NCBI GenBank assembly: GCA_963576785.1
Contig: OY756142.1
Location: 2,418,001-2,482,000 of the forward strand
Direction: 5' to 3'
DNA: 64,000 bases
Source: Chlorophyllum brunneum
Lineage: Eukaryota; Basidiomycota; Agaricomycetes; Agaricales; Agaricaceae
Shown: piece after piece, positions 24,144 to 35,140 of the stretch
Layout of the letters: the number at the start of each line of letters is the position of its first letter
Numbering within the stretch: the first letter of the stretch is position 1
Translations under genes and position numbers: made by a program
The notes under the pieces: generated by a model
Database searches by the model: none
Seen by the model: only the letters and a program-made list of their open reading frames with translations
Told to the model about the DNA's origin: nothing

Positions 24144-24697
24144 TTCCCCTCTTCTCTCAGTCACAACCACTCCCCACTTGATCTGGTATACACAGACCTC
24201 CATGGACCACTCCCAGTCAGCATAGTTCAAGGGTACAAGTTCTGGATCTTGTTTATCAACGATTCTACATGTTTTCGAGCAGTTTACCCACTCAAGGCCA
24301 AGTCTGAGGCCTTTGAAGCATTCAAGGTCTACAAATCTTGGGCTGAGAACCAGTTGGGAATGAAAATTCAAGCTCTACAGGATGATAAAGGTGGTGAATA
24401 CATGTCTGAGGTTCACTGAGCAGGCTGGGATCAAAAGGAGGCACTCTACTTGCAACAGACCCCAGCAAAATGACCTAGCTGAACGAGAAAATCATACTAT
24501 GGGGGAGAGGATCACTGCTATGCTCTCAGAATCACAGTTACCACTGTTGTTTTGGGGAGAATGCCTTGTTTTGATGGTACATGTTTGGAACTGCCTTCCC
24601 TACAGCTTTTCTTGCAAATTCAACACCATTTGAAGTATTTTATGGCCATAAACCAGATGTTTCACACCTCAGAGTATGGGGGTATACTACCTATGTC
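24144..24697 (+). pseudogene. Copia O integrase core, first part
   Basis: Resumes Copia O after element I. SPLDLVYTDLHGPLPVSIVQGYKFW at 24175-24245 carries the first catalytic Asp, DDKGGEYMS at about 24385-24410 the second. The C-terminal core is in shifted frames (AERENHTMGERITAML, LPLLFWGECL, near 24480-24560). A TGA ends the frame at 24417. It is cut at 24697 by a solo Gypsy LTR. Confidence 0.85.
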
Positions 24698-25833
24698 TGT
24701 TACAGATTCAGCTACTAAGGGCAATTGAAGAGGATGCAACCTCTAGGGTATGGTCTTAATACCTATCTCAGCCAAGTAATCAGATAAGCAAATATTATCA
24801 AATTGTCATTACTCAACCAAGAAATGGGAATCCTGTTTATCTTGTAGCTCTGAGTAATGAGGGCAAGTAGAAAATAAGCAGTTAAGCAATCTTCTATTAA
24901 TTGATAGCAACTGTCAATGGAAACTCTTCTTGGGCAATCAAGAAGACTATCCCTGTAGAAGATCAAAGCTTAAGCTTTGACTTCCTAATACAGTTGGCTA
25001 TTTATACTAACTACTTCTTTTTTATAAATACTATAAAGTATAGATAATGAGACTGAAACAAGTTTCACAATGTAAAACAGATAGATATGAAACATAAGAC
25101 AAAATGTTACTAAAGATAGATATGAAACTGATAAATATAAAATAGTTAAGAATAGAGCAAAGTAGAACTGATAGAGGTGAAATGAATGAGTGCTTACTTA
25201 TCCTTAAAGATCTTGGATGATGATGATAGAGTTTCATTGGAATAGCTGCAGTCACAAGACATGCAGGACAAGGTGGTAGAGGGTGATAATAATGATGGTG
25301 GCAATGGAAGAACTGTATCTATAGGATAATTGGGGTCAAATGATAAGGATGACATCAATGCAATTGGTTCTTTGGAGAGGTAAGACTTGGGCAACTCAAC
25401 AAAGGCTCAAGTAGATCACAATAGCAGATGGGGAGAGTTGTTGCTGTCACTACTGGGTACAGCAGGTTCATTATCTGGTGATAAGTCCCTAGGTTGCATC
25501 TCTATACAATAGATTCCATTGGCAACTTACTAGTGAATGAGTGCTTCAAGTGCTGGACCACAAGTGTACATGTAAGGGTAGATGTACTGCATAGTTTCTT
25601 TGGTAGTAGGTCGTACTTTCCAACCATTATTCTAGGTGCTGTAGAGATTGTTCTCAATGGTACATAAGTAGAGTCCATTGGTATCACATACATGTAAGTA
25701 TGGTGTGTATTTCCAAGCTAGTCAAAGTAGAGAGTTGATGATGGCATCATTGGATTGTGGTAGTGAGATGAGTGGTATTGCTTCTGGGAACTTGTTATAA
25801 CCTCTGACATAGGTTCAAGGTTCAGACATAACG
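24698..25833 (-). repeat. Solo LTR of the G1 Gypsy family
   Basis: 1,136 bp, an inverted copy of the LTR at 4688-5776. The flanking pentamers 24693-24697 and 25834-25838 are both ATGTC, a perfect target-site duplication, so this is a solo LTR left by LTR-LTR recombination. The outermost base at 25833 is G where A is expected. Confidence 0.9.
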
Positions 25834-26568
25834 ATGTCCATGTCCAACAAGATAAGTAAAATTCCCTCCAACCACACTTCCAAAAATGTGTCTTTATTGG
25901 CTACCCAGCTGGCTACAAAAGCTGGAAGTTCTATAACCCAACCACTTGCAATGTCTATATCTCTGAATGAGCAGATTTTGATGAAAGACACTTCCCTAGC
26001 CTCTCTAGAGCAAAAATGGAAGCTATACCATTATTTGCTGGCCCACTACCCTCTCCAAATGATCTACCACCTTCTAACTCATCTACTGGCTCTCCATCAA
26101 CATTTCTGGACTTGCCTTCTTTTGGAGATGAAGAGGGTGATGTAGATGACCTCTATGCACTGCCACAAGCTCAGCAGCCTCAAAATACATCCACAGTTCC
26201 TCTCCCAAGTCAGCCAAGTCCACCACCACCTTCACCAATCATTCCAAAGCATCCCAGCACACCTCCATTGCCCTCACAGTCTTCTAGCTTGTCATCTACA
26301 CTATCTACAACCCCAACAACCCCTCCAGCTTGTTCTACACCCTCAACTGAACCACCACCTTGTAGGTATTCAAATCAAGTGAGAAAGGAGCCTGGGAAGT
26401 GGTGGAAGGTCAAAGTAAACCCTCTGGTTGAAGAAGAAGATGATGAAGAGGCTCTACTGGCTGATAGTGGTTTCTGTGAGATCAAGTTTGCTGCTAGTAT
26501 CTCTGAACCAGATCCTCAAACCTACAAGCTTGCCATGACCACCCCAGATGTCCAACAGTGGAAAGAAG
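25834..26568 (+). pseudogene. Copia O integrase C-terminus and linker to RT
   Basis: Begins with CVFIGYPAGYKSWKFYNPTT-type sequence in a shifted frame, the conserved stretch between integrase core and RT in Copia. A Ser/Pro-rich acidic linker follows (from 26016: PSPNDLPPSNSSTGSP .. FGDEEGDVDDLYALPQ), then CRYSNQVRKEPGKWW and PDVQQWKEV, the usual lead-in to Copia RT. It is cut at 26568 by a solo LTR inside the WKEA block. Confidence 0.85.
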
Positions 26569-26839
26569 TGTTAAGGGGTAACAAGAAAAAGGTAGAGAGA
26601 GTAGAGGATGATAAGAAAAGTGGAGAAGGAAAGACTCTGATACTAACACTGACACTGATACAGAAGGGAAGTTGATGACATTTGGGAAAGCTGAAGTGCT
26701 CCTTATATATGTACAGAGGGTGGTCTGTCCACACAAGACCATGTGACTACTATCTAATCTAAAGTTAGATAAAGAGTAGATAAGATTAGATAGACATTGA
26801 TAAGCCCAGATAAGATAAGATACCTGGTTATCTCTAACA
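26569..26839 (-). repeat. Solo LTR, small LTR family T
   Basis: 271 bp with TGTTA..TAACA ends, flanked by AGAAG at 26564-26568 and 26840-26844 (perfect 5-bp duplication). On the minus strand it has a GATA-rich part (several AGATAAG-type motifs between 26760 and 26830 on the plus strand), then a TATATAA-type box near 26708, then a GTGTCAGTGT-type repeat toward its end. Related copies are at 29014, 43109 and 45551. Confidence 0.9.
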
Positions 26840-28364
26840 AGAAGCATATGAAATGGAGATTTTCAATTTGCAGGCCAATGGGACTTGGAACATTGTTGAG
26901 CTTCCTCCAAGCAAGAAAGTGGTTGGTTTTGGTTGGGTATTCAAAGTTAAATACCATTCTGATGGTTCAATTGAATGCTACAAGGCCAGACTTGTTGCAA
27001 AGGACTATTCTCAATGTCTAGGCTATGACTATACTGAAGTCTTTGCTCCCATCTTTTGTCCTGCCTCCCTTTGCCTCATAATTGCTCTAGCAACCAGAGA
27101 CGGCTACCAGCTTTGATCTATCAACATTTCATCTACCTTTACCTATGGAGAACTTGAGTAAGAGATCTATATGCACCAGTCTGAAGGATACCATGTGGGA
27201 GGCCCCAACAATGTTTATAGGCTTCAAAAATTACTCTATGGACTCAAGTAGGCAGCCAAACAGTGGAATAAGAAGCTCCACAGTGTCATAATTACCTTGG
27301 GATACTCGAAATTGCATTCTGACAGCTCTATCTACCTTTATTCAAAGGGAGCAGTCAAGGTAATTGTCCCAGTCTTTATTGATAACATTACTCTGGTGTC
27401 AAAGGATGACTCAGCCATGCAATTAATGATCCAGGAACTCTCCAAACACTTCAAACTTCAAGATCTTGGTCCCACAATGTTCCTACTTACTGTACAAGTC
27501 CACCAAGACATTCAGAACTGTTCTATTTCACTCTTCCAGCAGCAATATGTCAAAGAACTCCTAGAACGATACCATATGGATGACTCTAAGCCTGTCCAGA
27601 CCCCTCTCTCACCTGGAACGGACCTCTCAGACATTGTACCCACTCCAGACAAGCAAGAAACAATGAAAATGGTTCCCTACCTTGCAGCAGTTGGTTCTCT
27701 GCAATATCTAGCCACCATGACATGTCCAGACATCACTTTTGCTGTCTCCTATCTTGGAAGGTTCAACCACAACCCAGCTCCCAAGCACTGGACCGCAGTC
27801 AAGCATCTTTTGCGTTATTTAAAGGGAACTACCAACTACAAACTTGTCTATCACTCCTAGAATGACCAGCAACTGTTTACCACCTATTCTGATGCATTTC
27901 ATGGCTCCTGCAAGACTACAGGATAAGCTACAGGTGGATATGTGACCTTGGTGGGTGGTGGAGCAGTTGGTTGGTCATCTAAACATTGGGGTTTTGTCAC
28001 TCTTTCAAGTACAGAAGCTGAGTACATTGCTGCTGTTAAGGCTGGAAAGGAAATCATGTGGACTCACAACATTCTGAGCGAATTTGGCTACTCCCTGGAC
28101 CATTCTTTGACTCTCTACATCAATAACAAGTCAGGTATCAGTGTAGCCAAGAACCCAGAGCACCACAGACACATGAAGCACTTGGACCTTTGCTTTTACT
28201 GGCTCCAAGATGCTGTAGATGAGGGAATCATTGATCCAGTGTTTGTACCAGGAAAAGAACAAGTTGCAGATGTATTTACCAAGGCAGTCTACCCTCAAAC
28301 AATCAAATTCTCTGTCCCCATGCTTGGGCTTAGTTGTTGAAGGATTGGTTGGATCAGAGGGGTG
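26840..28364 (+). pseudogene. Copia O RT and RNase H
   Basis: Reads on from the interrupted WKEA block: MEIFNLQANGTWNIVELPP, VGFGWVFKVKYHSDGSIECYKARLVAKD, YTEVFAPI, EIYMHQSEGYHVGG, VYRLQKLLYGLK. The RT active site is FIDN at about 27375-27390 instead of YVDD. RNase H: VGWSSKHWGFVTLSSTEAEYIAAVKAGKEIMW, HLDLCFYWLQDAVDEG, ADVFTKAVYPQTIKF. Stops at 27115, 27160, 27248, 27858 and 27925. A purine-rich tract (GATCAGAGGGGTG) ends at 28364, followed by only TGTTA of the expected 3' LTR. Confidence 0.9.
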
Positions 28365-29030
28365 TGTTAAAGAAACAATGGAGAGTTCCTGAAGATCCAA
28401 ATGGATCAATTCAAGAATCCTGGATATGCAAGATGTGTTCTTATGGTAGGTCTTGTTTAGCAGCTTTCCAAGCATACAACTAGGACAAATCTTCTGTTCC
28501 TTTAGTGGAAGTACCAGGATAGATTCCATGTGTTTCAGCACATATCCTAGAGCCTGATCAGATAGGTGTGCAAATCTTCAATACCATATATCATAGGATG
28601 TAGTATTTTTGTTGATTGATGCCAAGGAGAATCGAAGATCTCCATTATACAAGATATATGTGTTCATGAAGTAAACTTGGTTCAAAGAAGCACTCTGGTG
28701 ACATCATCTGCTCAGAAATGGTTTACCACAAACATCACAAATGATAGTCTTTCCATTGGACATTTCTGCCATCAGACTAGTTTTATCTGTGATGGATCCA
28801 GCTGAGAGAAGTCTCATATCTAACTTCAGTATGTAGTATATTGGGCAAAGATACAGAGTCTGCTGCTGAACTTTGCTGGACTCAAGTTTTACTTCTGTCT
28901 CTAAATAGACAGTGCCATAAAATCCAATAGAAAGTTGTTAGGTGATAACAGGTCAAGTCACCTGATAGGTCAGAAGTTCTGCATTCACATATACTCTGCC
29001 TTATATCTCAGTCTATTAGAGTTGACTAGC

Positions 29031-29215
29031 TATCTCACCTTATCAGAGCTTATCTAGTATTATCTCATCTTATCTCACCTTATCAGAGCTTATCTAGTAT
29101 TATCTCATCTTATCTCACCTTATCAGAGCTTATCTAGTATTATCTCATCTTATCTAGTATTATCTCATCTCATCTAGTATTATCTCATCTTATCTGGTTT
29201 ATCTCATCTTATCCT
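29031..29215. repeat. Tandem 40-bp repeat array of GATA motifs
   Basis: A 40-bp unit (starting TATCTCACCTTATCAGAGCT) occurs three times in a row, then shorter 20-bp variants follow. On the complementary strand every unit contains several TGATAAG or AGATAAG sequences, the consensus recognised by fungal GATA zinc-finger factors. Confidence 0.9.
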
Positions 29216-29306
29216 AGATAGCCTTAGATAGTTAGTCACATGATTTGGTAGTGCACAGACTACCCTCTGTACATATATAATTAACCATCCAACTCCTATA
29301 TACCAA

Positions 29307-29379
29307 GACCATATAGCTCAGTGGTTAGAGCTCCTGTGGTATTAACAGAGAGTCCCAGGTTCAAACCCTGGTGTGGTCA
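29307..29379 (+). tRNA. tRNA-like sequence (possible tRNA-Ile(UAU) relic) inside an LTR
   Basis: A cloverleaf can be drawn. Acceptor stem GACCATA/TGTGGTC has 7 pairs with one G-T. D arm is GCTC/GAGC around AGTGGTTA. Anticodon stem CCTGT/ACAGA has four pairs and a C-A mismatch at its base. T arm CCAGG/CCTGG encloses TTCAAAC. A box TAGCTCAGTGG and B box GGTTCAAACCC are near consensus (GGTTCGAACCC would need one CpG change). The anticodon would be TAT at 29340-29342, but base 33 is G rather than T, so a working tRNA is doubtful. It may be a decayed gene, or a pol III promoter carried by the LTR. Confidence 0.55.
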
Positions 29380-30447
29380 CTTTTCTCAATTAACAAAAGT
29401 GTAGATCCATCTGCAATCAATGCTGATCTGAAAGAACCTTTGATGATATCAACAAGATCCCTCTTGTTTGAAGTAACATTGAGAAAGGCACTAGAGTCCA
29501 AAAGCCATTCATTGCTCATTTTACAAGGTCACTTATTTATTGCACATCCACATATGCTATTGCAGCTATGTGTTATTTCACACATATTCTTCACTCCTAA
29601 AAACAGAGGAGAAAATTTTATTTCTAAAGTTTTATTTAATTGCACATGATTATATACATAGGTAGTCTAGCTATTTATCCAAGAATCTACATTGGCTGAG
29701 GTTGCACTCTATGCACCCAGTCAAGAGTCTTCTTGGACATCAGTGACACATATAATACTCCTACAGTGATCTTCAGATTCGTATGAAGAGCTAGCAAGAT
29801 TTGGCTTACCTACTATTGCTTTATCTGAGTAGTTCTTGTCCTCAGATCCCATCAACACTACATTCTTGTCCTTCTTGATGGTAGTTGGAGCTAGAATGCT
29901 CACAACTGGTTTGGCTACTGAAGTAGTGTCAAATAATTTGTCAACCTCTATAATAGAGATAGCTATTGGAGAAGAGGCCAGTCAGAGAAGAGAAGTGTTT
30001 TCCACGCATTTTTCATAAAGATCCAAGGCTTTTGCCTTGGCAGCTGCATATGGAAATAGATAGCACCAGAGATCTTGAGTCTTTTTCTTGGCAGGATTTG
30101 TTATCTGCAAAGGAAGGGAAGGTGGGAGAGATACAGAGGACCACACCTTTAAGACAAGACTGTGGGTACTCTTCTTTGGTTCAGTTGTCATCTTGGCAAA
30201 GCCAAAATTGATGGAGTCTGTAGTATAGGCCAGTTGCCCAGTGTCATTTTTGGAGGAAGCTGGTTGCCCAGCATTGACCTCATTCATTTGGTCTTTGCTG
30301 CTGCTGTGCTTGCCACATTGTCACTTCTTCTCTTCCTCCCCCTGAGACTGCTACTGTCACTGCTGCTGAGGGTGCAACTGCTGTCCTTGCTGTTGCTACT
30401 GCTGCTGAGGGCACAACTACTGTCCTTGCTGCTGCTACTTCTGTGGG

Positions 30448-30742
30448 TGTTATGACCTTAGTCTAGGACTCAGGTTGCAAGTCTTTGGATAAAGACAAGG
30501 AAGTAGAGAAAAGAGGAAGGGATGATACAATTGGTAAAGTATAAGGAATATATCAAGTATTACTACACTTTATATACTAGTGGTAAGTACTAAAAATAAG
30601 AGAATAGAGTAAAGGAGTTATAGGGACAAGTTAGTAAGAGTATAGCCATAAGGAATGAAATAGGGGATGAAGTAGATACATGAGAATGATGAGTACAATG
30701 GGTGCATGATAGGAATGTAATGTCTATCTATAGATTATAACA
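30448..30742 (-). repeat. 3' LTR of G2
   Basis: 295 bp, inverted TGTTAT..TATAACA ends. The 5' LTR copy is split into 36466-36541 and 40386-40611 by a LINE insertion. Confidence 0.88.
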
Positions 30743-30785
30743 AAACCTCTCTTTTTATGTTCATGACCCCATAAAGTGTAGTGCT

Positions 30786-31659
30786 CTACTTGTTGTTTTG
30801 ATCTTTGTACAAGGTGTTGACAAGTTGCCATTTGGTAGGGCCAATCATTGGGGTTCCTGACTTGCATTGACATCTGATCCAGAAGAGTGTGTAATCTTGT
30901 CCACCTCTAAAGAGGGCTATGGTGCATCCTTGGAATATGGCAGTATTATTAGTTTCAGCAGCAATGAAGTTGTGAACTATTCTTCCCAGTAGTTTTCCTC
31001 AAATTGTCCTCTGTCTTTGAGTGTGAGGTAGGATGGTAGTAGGTTGAATATTGTTAGTTTGGTTGGTGGGTCTATGTCAGGTAGTTGTATAAGGAGGTGG
31101 TCTACTTTGTGTCGCATATTGGGTTCCATTAGATGGTCTGGGACTGATTTGTCAATCCCTTTCATTCCTTCATCCAACCATTCTTGTTTGTCTTCTTTGT
31201 TGTATGGTGGTTTTGCCAGTAGTAAGGTGGGGGTGTATGAGTCAAGTTCTATTAAGTGGCAAGCTAGTTGGTATGCAAAGTTGTTACTGGAATTGGTGAG
31301 GTAGTTGAGATATTTACCTGTCATGACTAGAGCACTCTGTATGCAATGTTTGGCATCCATGTGTACCATTATGTTAAGGTCAGTGGCTGCTTTGTCTAAT
31401 AACTCTTTCATGAGTGTGTGCTTTTCTGGTATCATGGCTGCTGGGAGTGCTCTGATGGTAGTAATGAGCAGAATATAGCTCAAGGCTTTGGATTGGATTT
31501 GAATATTGTTGATAGCATGTGCAATGTATGTGAGGCCTTTGATGGTCAAGGTGTAGTATTCAATTCATCAGTTGTCTGTGCATCAAGGATGTTGTTGAGT
31601 TCTTGTTCAAATTCAGCATTGTTGGTTGGGTATGGGATAGGTCTGCATTCAGCAAACAT
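30786..31659 (-). pseudogene. Extra ORF of G2 between chromodomain and 3' LTR, unknown
   Basis: Starts with ATG at 31659 (MFAECRPIPYPTNNAEFEQEL), shifts frame near 31555 and is then open for about 190 codons (TIKGLTYIAHAINNIQIQSK .. PPYNKEDKQEWLDEGMKGID .. LDEG to QFEENYWEE). It shifts again near 30975 and ends at TAG 30788-30786 (TAIFQGCTIALFRGGQDYTLFW .. LVNTLYKDQNNK). The total is about 290 codons. No signal peptide, convincing membrane segment or known domain was seen, so I do not call it env. Its position and unusually long preserved frame suggest a real accessory protein of this element family. Confidence 0.65.
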
Positions 31660-31789
31660 GGTGTGTTATAGAGGTAGTTGGCAAGGTCTAGTGTGCAGTG
31701 AATACAACAAGAGGTTCTTCACATGTAGTGATTTCTTGGGATGTGAGGTTCCTTGTTCATAATTGTCACTTTCTACTCTCTCTTTTTAT

Positions 31790-33435
31790 AGGTTTTGTCC
31801 TCGAAATCTGGTTCAAAAAATCCTGTACTGCCTCTTTTGCATTTTCTAGGTCCAACTCATCTTTCTATATGTTCTCCTCAGAGGTGTACCCTTTCCAGTG
31901 TACTAGGTATTGATTTTGTCATCCTCTTTTGCAGTGTCCTTGGATCTCTTCTACTTCATACTGTTCTTCCTCATTAATGATCTCGGGCATCAGTGGTGGT
32001 GGAGTATGCTGGCTGTCAAACTCAGGTTTGTGATAAGGGGAGAGGAGCTAGCTGTTAAACATGTCATGTATTGCCCATGTTTCAGGTAGGTCCAATTGGT
32101 AACTTATTTCACCTATTTTTGCCTTTACTCAAAATGGTCCATAGTATTTATGATCTAGTTTCTTGGTTGGTCTTGTTGTCCTGATGTTGTTTGCCTCAAG
32201 CCATACTTGATTCCCTAGAGTATACTCATGTTCTGGTTTGGTACTGTTACATTTTTCCATTTGTGTCTGGCTATGCTGTAGTATCTTGATCATTTGTTGT
32301 CACATGTCCTGTAGCTCCTGTATTCATTCCATGATCACAGGTGCCTTGGTAATGTTTGTTATATCTCCTTTCTAAGGGTATCATCTGTAAACTATCTGGA
32401 ATGGCAAGTATCCAGTGGTGGTGTGAATCTTGCTGTTGTATTGGAATTCTGCTATGGTTAACCATTTTTTCCAGTTGTTCTGTGCATGGTTTATTATGTT
32501 CCTGAGGTATGTCTTGACTTCCTGGTTGATGCATTCCATTTGACCATCAGTTTGTGGGTGATATGCCATGGATAAGTTTTGTTGGGTACTGGTTGCTTTG
32601 TATAATTCTGCCATAAATTTTGATGTGAATTGTGGGCCTCTGTCACTGATAATTCTACAGGGTATTCTGTATGTTCTCCATATATTATCTTAATATATAT
32701 CTCCTAGCTCCTCAGATTTTAAGGTGGTGTTGACTGCATATAGCCTAATCATTTTGCTGAAACAATCAACTATGACAAGTATTACATCATATCCTTCTGA
32801 TTTTGGTAATGGTCTTATCAAGTCAATTGATATTTCTTCCCAAGGTTCCACCAGTATTGGTAGCAGATGGAGATGTGTTGTTGGTCTTGTTTGGAGTATT
32901 TTGTTTCATTGGCATGTATCACATCCTTTGATGTATCGTTTGACGTTGTTGTGCATTTGAGGCCACCAATAACTTTGTTTAAGGAGTTCAATTATTCTAT
33001 GTTATCCTGGGTGTCCTGTATCTGTTTTGTCATGGTGTGCTGGAGTATCTCTTGTCATATTTGACTGTTGGGTGGGATATATATTCTTCCTTCAAACATT
33101 AGTAATCCATCTATTTTCCATATCTCATCTGGTCACTTTTCCTTTTCTTTTAACCATTGTGTTTCCCTTTTTGTTTTCTTTTGTAGTCAGTGTTTCAGAT
33201 CTTCCTCCCCTGTGATTTTCCAGATTCATTAGATCATGGTGACTGTGCCATTTTTGAATAGATAGTCAGGTAATAAGGTGATGTCTGTATTGTCTTGGGT
33301 AGTGTTAGTTTTTGTCAATCTTGATAATATATCAGCTTTTGTGTTTGTCTTTCTGGGGATGTGTTTCAGCATGTAATGGTATTCTTGTAGTTCCATCTGC
33401 CACCTCACTTGTTATCCTGTGAGTTGTTATGGTTT
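31790..33435 (-). pseudogene. G2 integrase with C-terminal chromodomain
   Basis: Integrase piece on the minus strand at 32614-32271: MAELYKATSTQQNLSMAYHPQTDGQMECINQEVKTYLRN (core end with the third catalytic Glu region), NNWKKWLTIAEFQYNS and TTGYLPFQIVYR. The zinc-binding and early core portions lie between 33400 and 32640 in broken frames. Near 31980-31800 there is a chromodomain: EEQYEVEEIQGHCKRG, then QNQYLVHWKGYTSEEN, with TAG where Trp is expected, KDELDLENAKEAVQDFLNQ. Chromodomains target such elements to heterochromatin. Stops in both domains show it is inactive. Confidence 0.88.
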
Positions 33436-34560
33436 TCAGAAATATTCCAAGTTCTTGTAATTGGTCCAAATTTCAAAGGGTTCATTGGCATCAAGTAGGT
33501 ATTGTCTCCAGGTTTTGACTGCTTCTTGGATGGCTAGTAGTTCTTTGTCGTAAATTTGGTAGTTGCACTCTGCAGGTGTCATTGTTCTTGAGTGAAAGGC
33601 AATTGGATACCAGTGTTCTTTTTGCTTCTGTGATAGTACCACTCCTACTCCATAGCCTGATGCATCTACCTCTACTTGGTATTGTCCCTTGTCTTGTGGC
33701 ATTGCTAACACTAGTTCACTTGTGACCTTTTCTTTGATTTTCTTGAAGGCTTTCTGTTGTTGTTCCATTCATACCCATTGAGTATCCTTCTTCTTCAATT
33801 TGTGTAATAGGGCTGCTATGTTGCTGAAGTTGTGTATGAATTGTTGGTAGAAGTTTGTGAAGCCTAAGAATTTCTCTACATCCTTCAGGGATTTGGGTGT
33901 TGGCCAATCTTTTACTGCTTTCACCTTCTCCTCCTCCATTTTAATGCTGTCCCATCCTACCACAAATCCTAGTATTGGTATTTCTTTTGCATCAAACATG
34001 CATTTTGATCTTTTGAAGTACAGCTAGTATTTGGCTGTGATATCAAGGAATCACTTTGTTCTGTCTTCAAGTTCTTGTTGTGTAGTTCCTGGAATGACAA
34101 AATCATCCATATAGTTGATGACTGCTCCTTCATGTAACATTCCTTGGAAGACCATGTTCATCATCCTCTGGAATGTTGCTGGCAAGTTGCTCATTCCAAA
34201 AAACATAACTGTTGGTTCAAATAATCTGTTGTTTGTTACAAATACTGCTTTCCATTCATTGTCTTCTCTGATCCAGATGTTGTTGTATCCCCAAATAATA
34301 TCAAGCTTGTTAAAGACTTTCACATCTTTGAGTTGGTCAATAACTTTGCTTATCAGTGGAAGTGGCATTTTGTCTTTGATTGTGTGTTTGTTTAGCTTTT
34401 TATAATCCTGTACTAGTTGTTTGGTTCTGTCCTTCTTGGGTATAAAGAAGCATGGGGTGGTGTAAGGGGATTGTGATAGTTGAATTTGTCCTGAAGCAAT
34501 GTTTTTGTTGAGGAATTTCTGTAGTTCTTGTGTTTCTGTTATTGTCATGGGGTAGACTTT
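33436..34560 (-). pseudogene. G2 reverse transcriptase and RNase H
   Basis: RT at 34548-34051: ELQKFLNKNIASGQIQLSQSPY, TPCFFIPKKD, QDYKKLNKHTIKDKMPLPLI, FNKLDIIWGYNNIWIREDNEWK, VMFFGMSNLPATFQRMMN, INYMDDFVIPG, with both catalytic Asp intact. Connection 33999-33769: ILGFVVGWDSIKMEEEKVKAVKDWPTPKS, FLGFTNFYQQFI. RNase H 33768-33436: YQVEVDASGYGVGVVLSQKQ, HSRTMTPAECNYQIYDKELLAI. Interrupted by a few stops (for example near 34045 and 33768) where the family has Arg, Gln or Trp. Confidence 0.9.
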
Positions 34561-34599
34561 GGATTGCAGTACTGGTGGTGCATCTTCAGATAGGTTTAT

Positions 34600-35140
34600 C
34601 TTGTGGTCCTATATTGTGTGTTTGGGTAGTTTGTCAAAGTTCTTCTTGTTGAACAGGTGCATGTATTGCTATAGATATGTCAGTAGGTCTTCTGGATTTG
34701 TTTGGTCAGTCTTCTTCTCCTCTATGTGTTTTTTTATCATGCATATTCTTTCATTGAACTGTATGTCATTGTGGTGTGTGGTGCAATCCTTTGGACATCT
34801 TGTGAAGCATATTATATTGTTTGTCCAATCAATTTCTGGGCTATATTTGACTAGCCAGTCATATTTGAGATATAGGGCTGTACTTTCTAGTTGTATTACC
34901 ATTGCTTCAATTTCTTCTGTATGTTTTCCATTGTCTAGTACCAGGTGTGCTATGTCTGTTATTTCTCCTTTCTTGTTTTCAGTTCTGTTGGCATTGATTA
35001 CTCTTATCAGGGTTTCAAGAGATCTGGTTGGTATTTGTTCTTCTTTATTACTCTCTGTACTATGCATGTGTGGGTATACCTGGAGTCTACTAGTATAGTG
35101 ATTTATTTGGGTCCCTTTGTTGTTCTGATTGTTGAGTTGA
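34600..35140 (-). pseudogene. G2 aspartic protease region
   Basis: Minus strand near 35100-35060 reads ITILVDSRYTHTC, the retropepsin active site with the DSG glycine changed to Arg. Then follows a 132-codon frame (35067-34669) with LVLDNGKHTEEIEAMVIQL .. LKYDWLVKYSPEIDW, typical of the protease C-terminal half in Ty3/Gypsy elements, and CPKDC. The active-site change makes it inactive. Confidence 0.8.

Larger units (their letters stand above)
29014..29395 (+). repeat. LTR-T copy carrying a tRNA-like sequence
   Basis: 382 bp, beginning TATTAGAGTTGAC (TG decayed to TA) and ending CAATTAACA. It matches the LTR-T copies at 43109 (reverse) and 26569 (reverse) through the GATA-rich array and TATATAA box (29270-29281). 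After that, in place of the usual R/U5-like sequence, it contains a 72-bp tRNA-like element and a TTTTCTC run. Flanking pentamers do not match clearly. Confidence 0.7.
28370..30447 (-). pseudogene. Copia C3: Gag end, protease, GAG-pre-integrase, degenerate
   Basis: Minus strand, reading from 30447 down. A Ser/Ala-type low-complexity stretch (imperfect 39-bp repeats near 30340-30440) precedes a Gag-like frame with NPAKKKTQDLWCYLFPYAAAKAKALDLYEKC (30287-29982). Protease LLDSSAFLNVTSNKRDLVD lies near 29490-29440 (DSG decayed to DSS). Then follows a poorly preserved region, and the GAG-pre-integrase HHCC block (KICPSCMLGKLLNKTYHKNTSC) with LELIHLDLQEL near 28500-28390. An LTR-T element interrupts it at 29014-29395. 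The 5' part of the same Gag lies beyond Gypsy G2 at 40612-41207. It ends against the 3' end of Copia O. Confidence 0.75.

Noticed and set aside
29031..29215. Regularly spaced direct repeats that might suggest a CRISPR array
   Set aside because: The 40-bp units are contiguous with no unique spacers, the host is a eukaryote, and the array lies inside an LTR.
29307..29379. Functional tRNA-Ile(UAU) gene
   Set aside because: Base 33 is not T, the anticodon stem has a mismatch and it lies within a decayed LTR. It is kept only as a tRNA-like sequence.
30786..31659. Extra Gypsy ORF as an envelope gene
   Set aside because: The position fits, but I see no signal peptide, cleavage site or convincing membrane segment.
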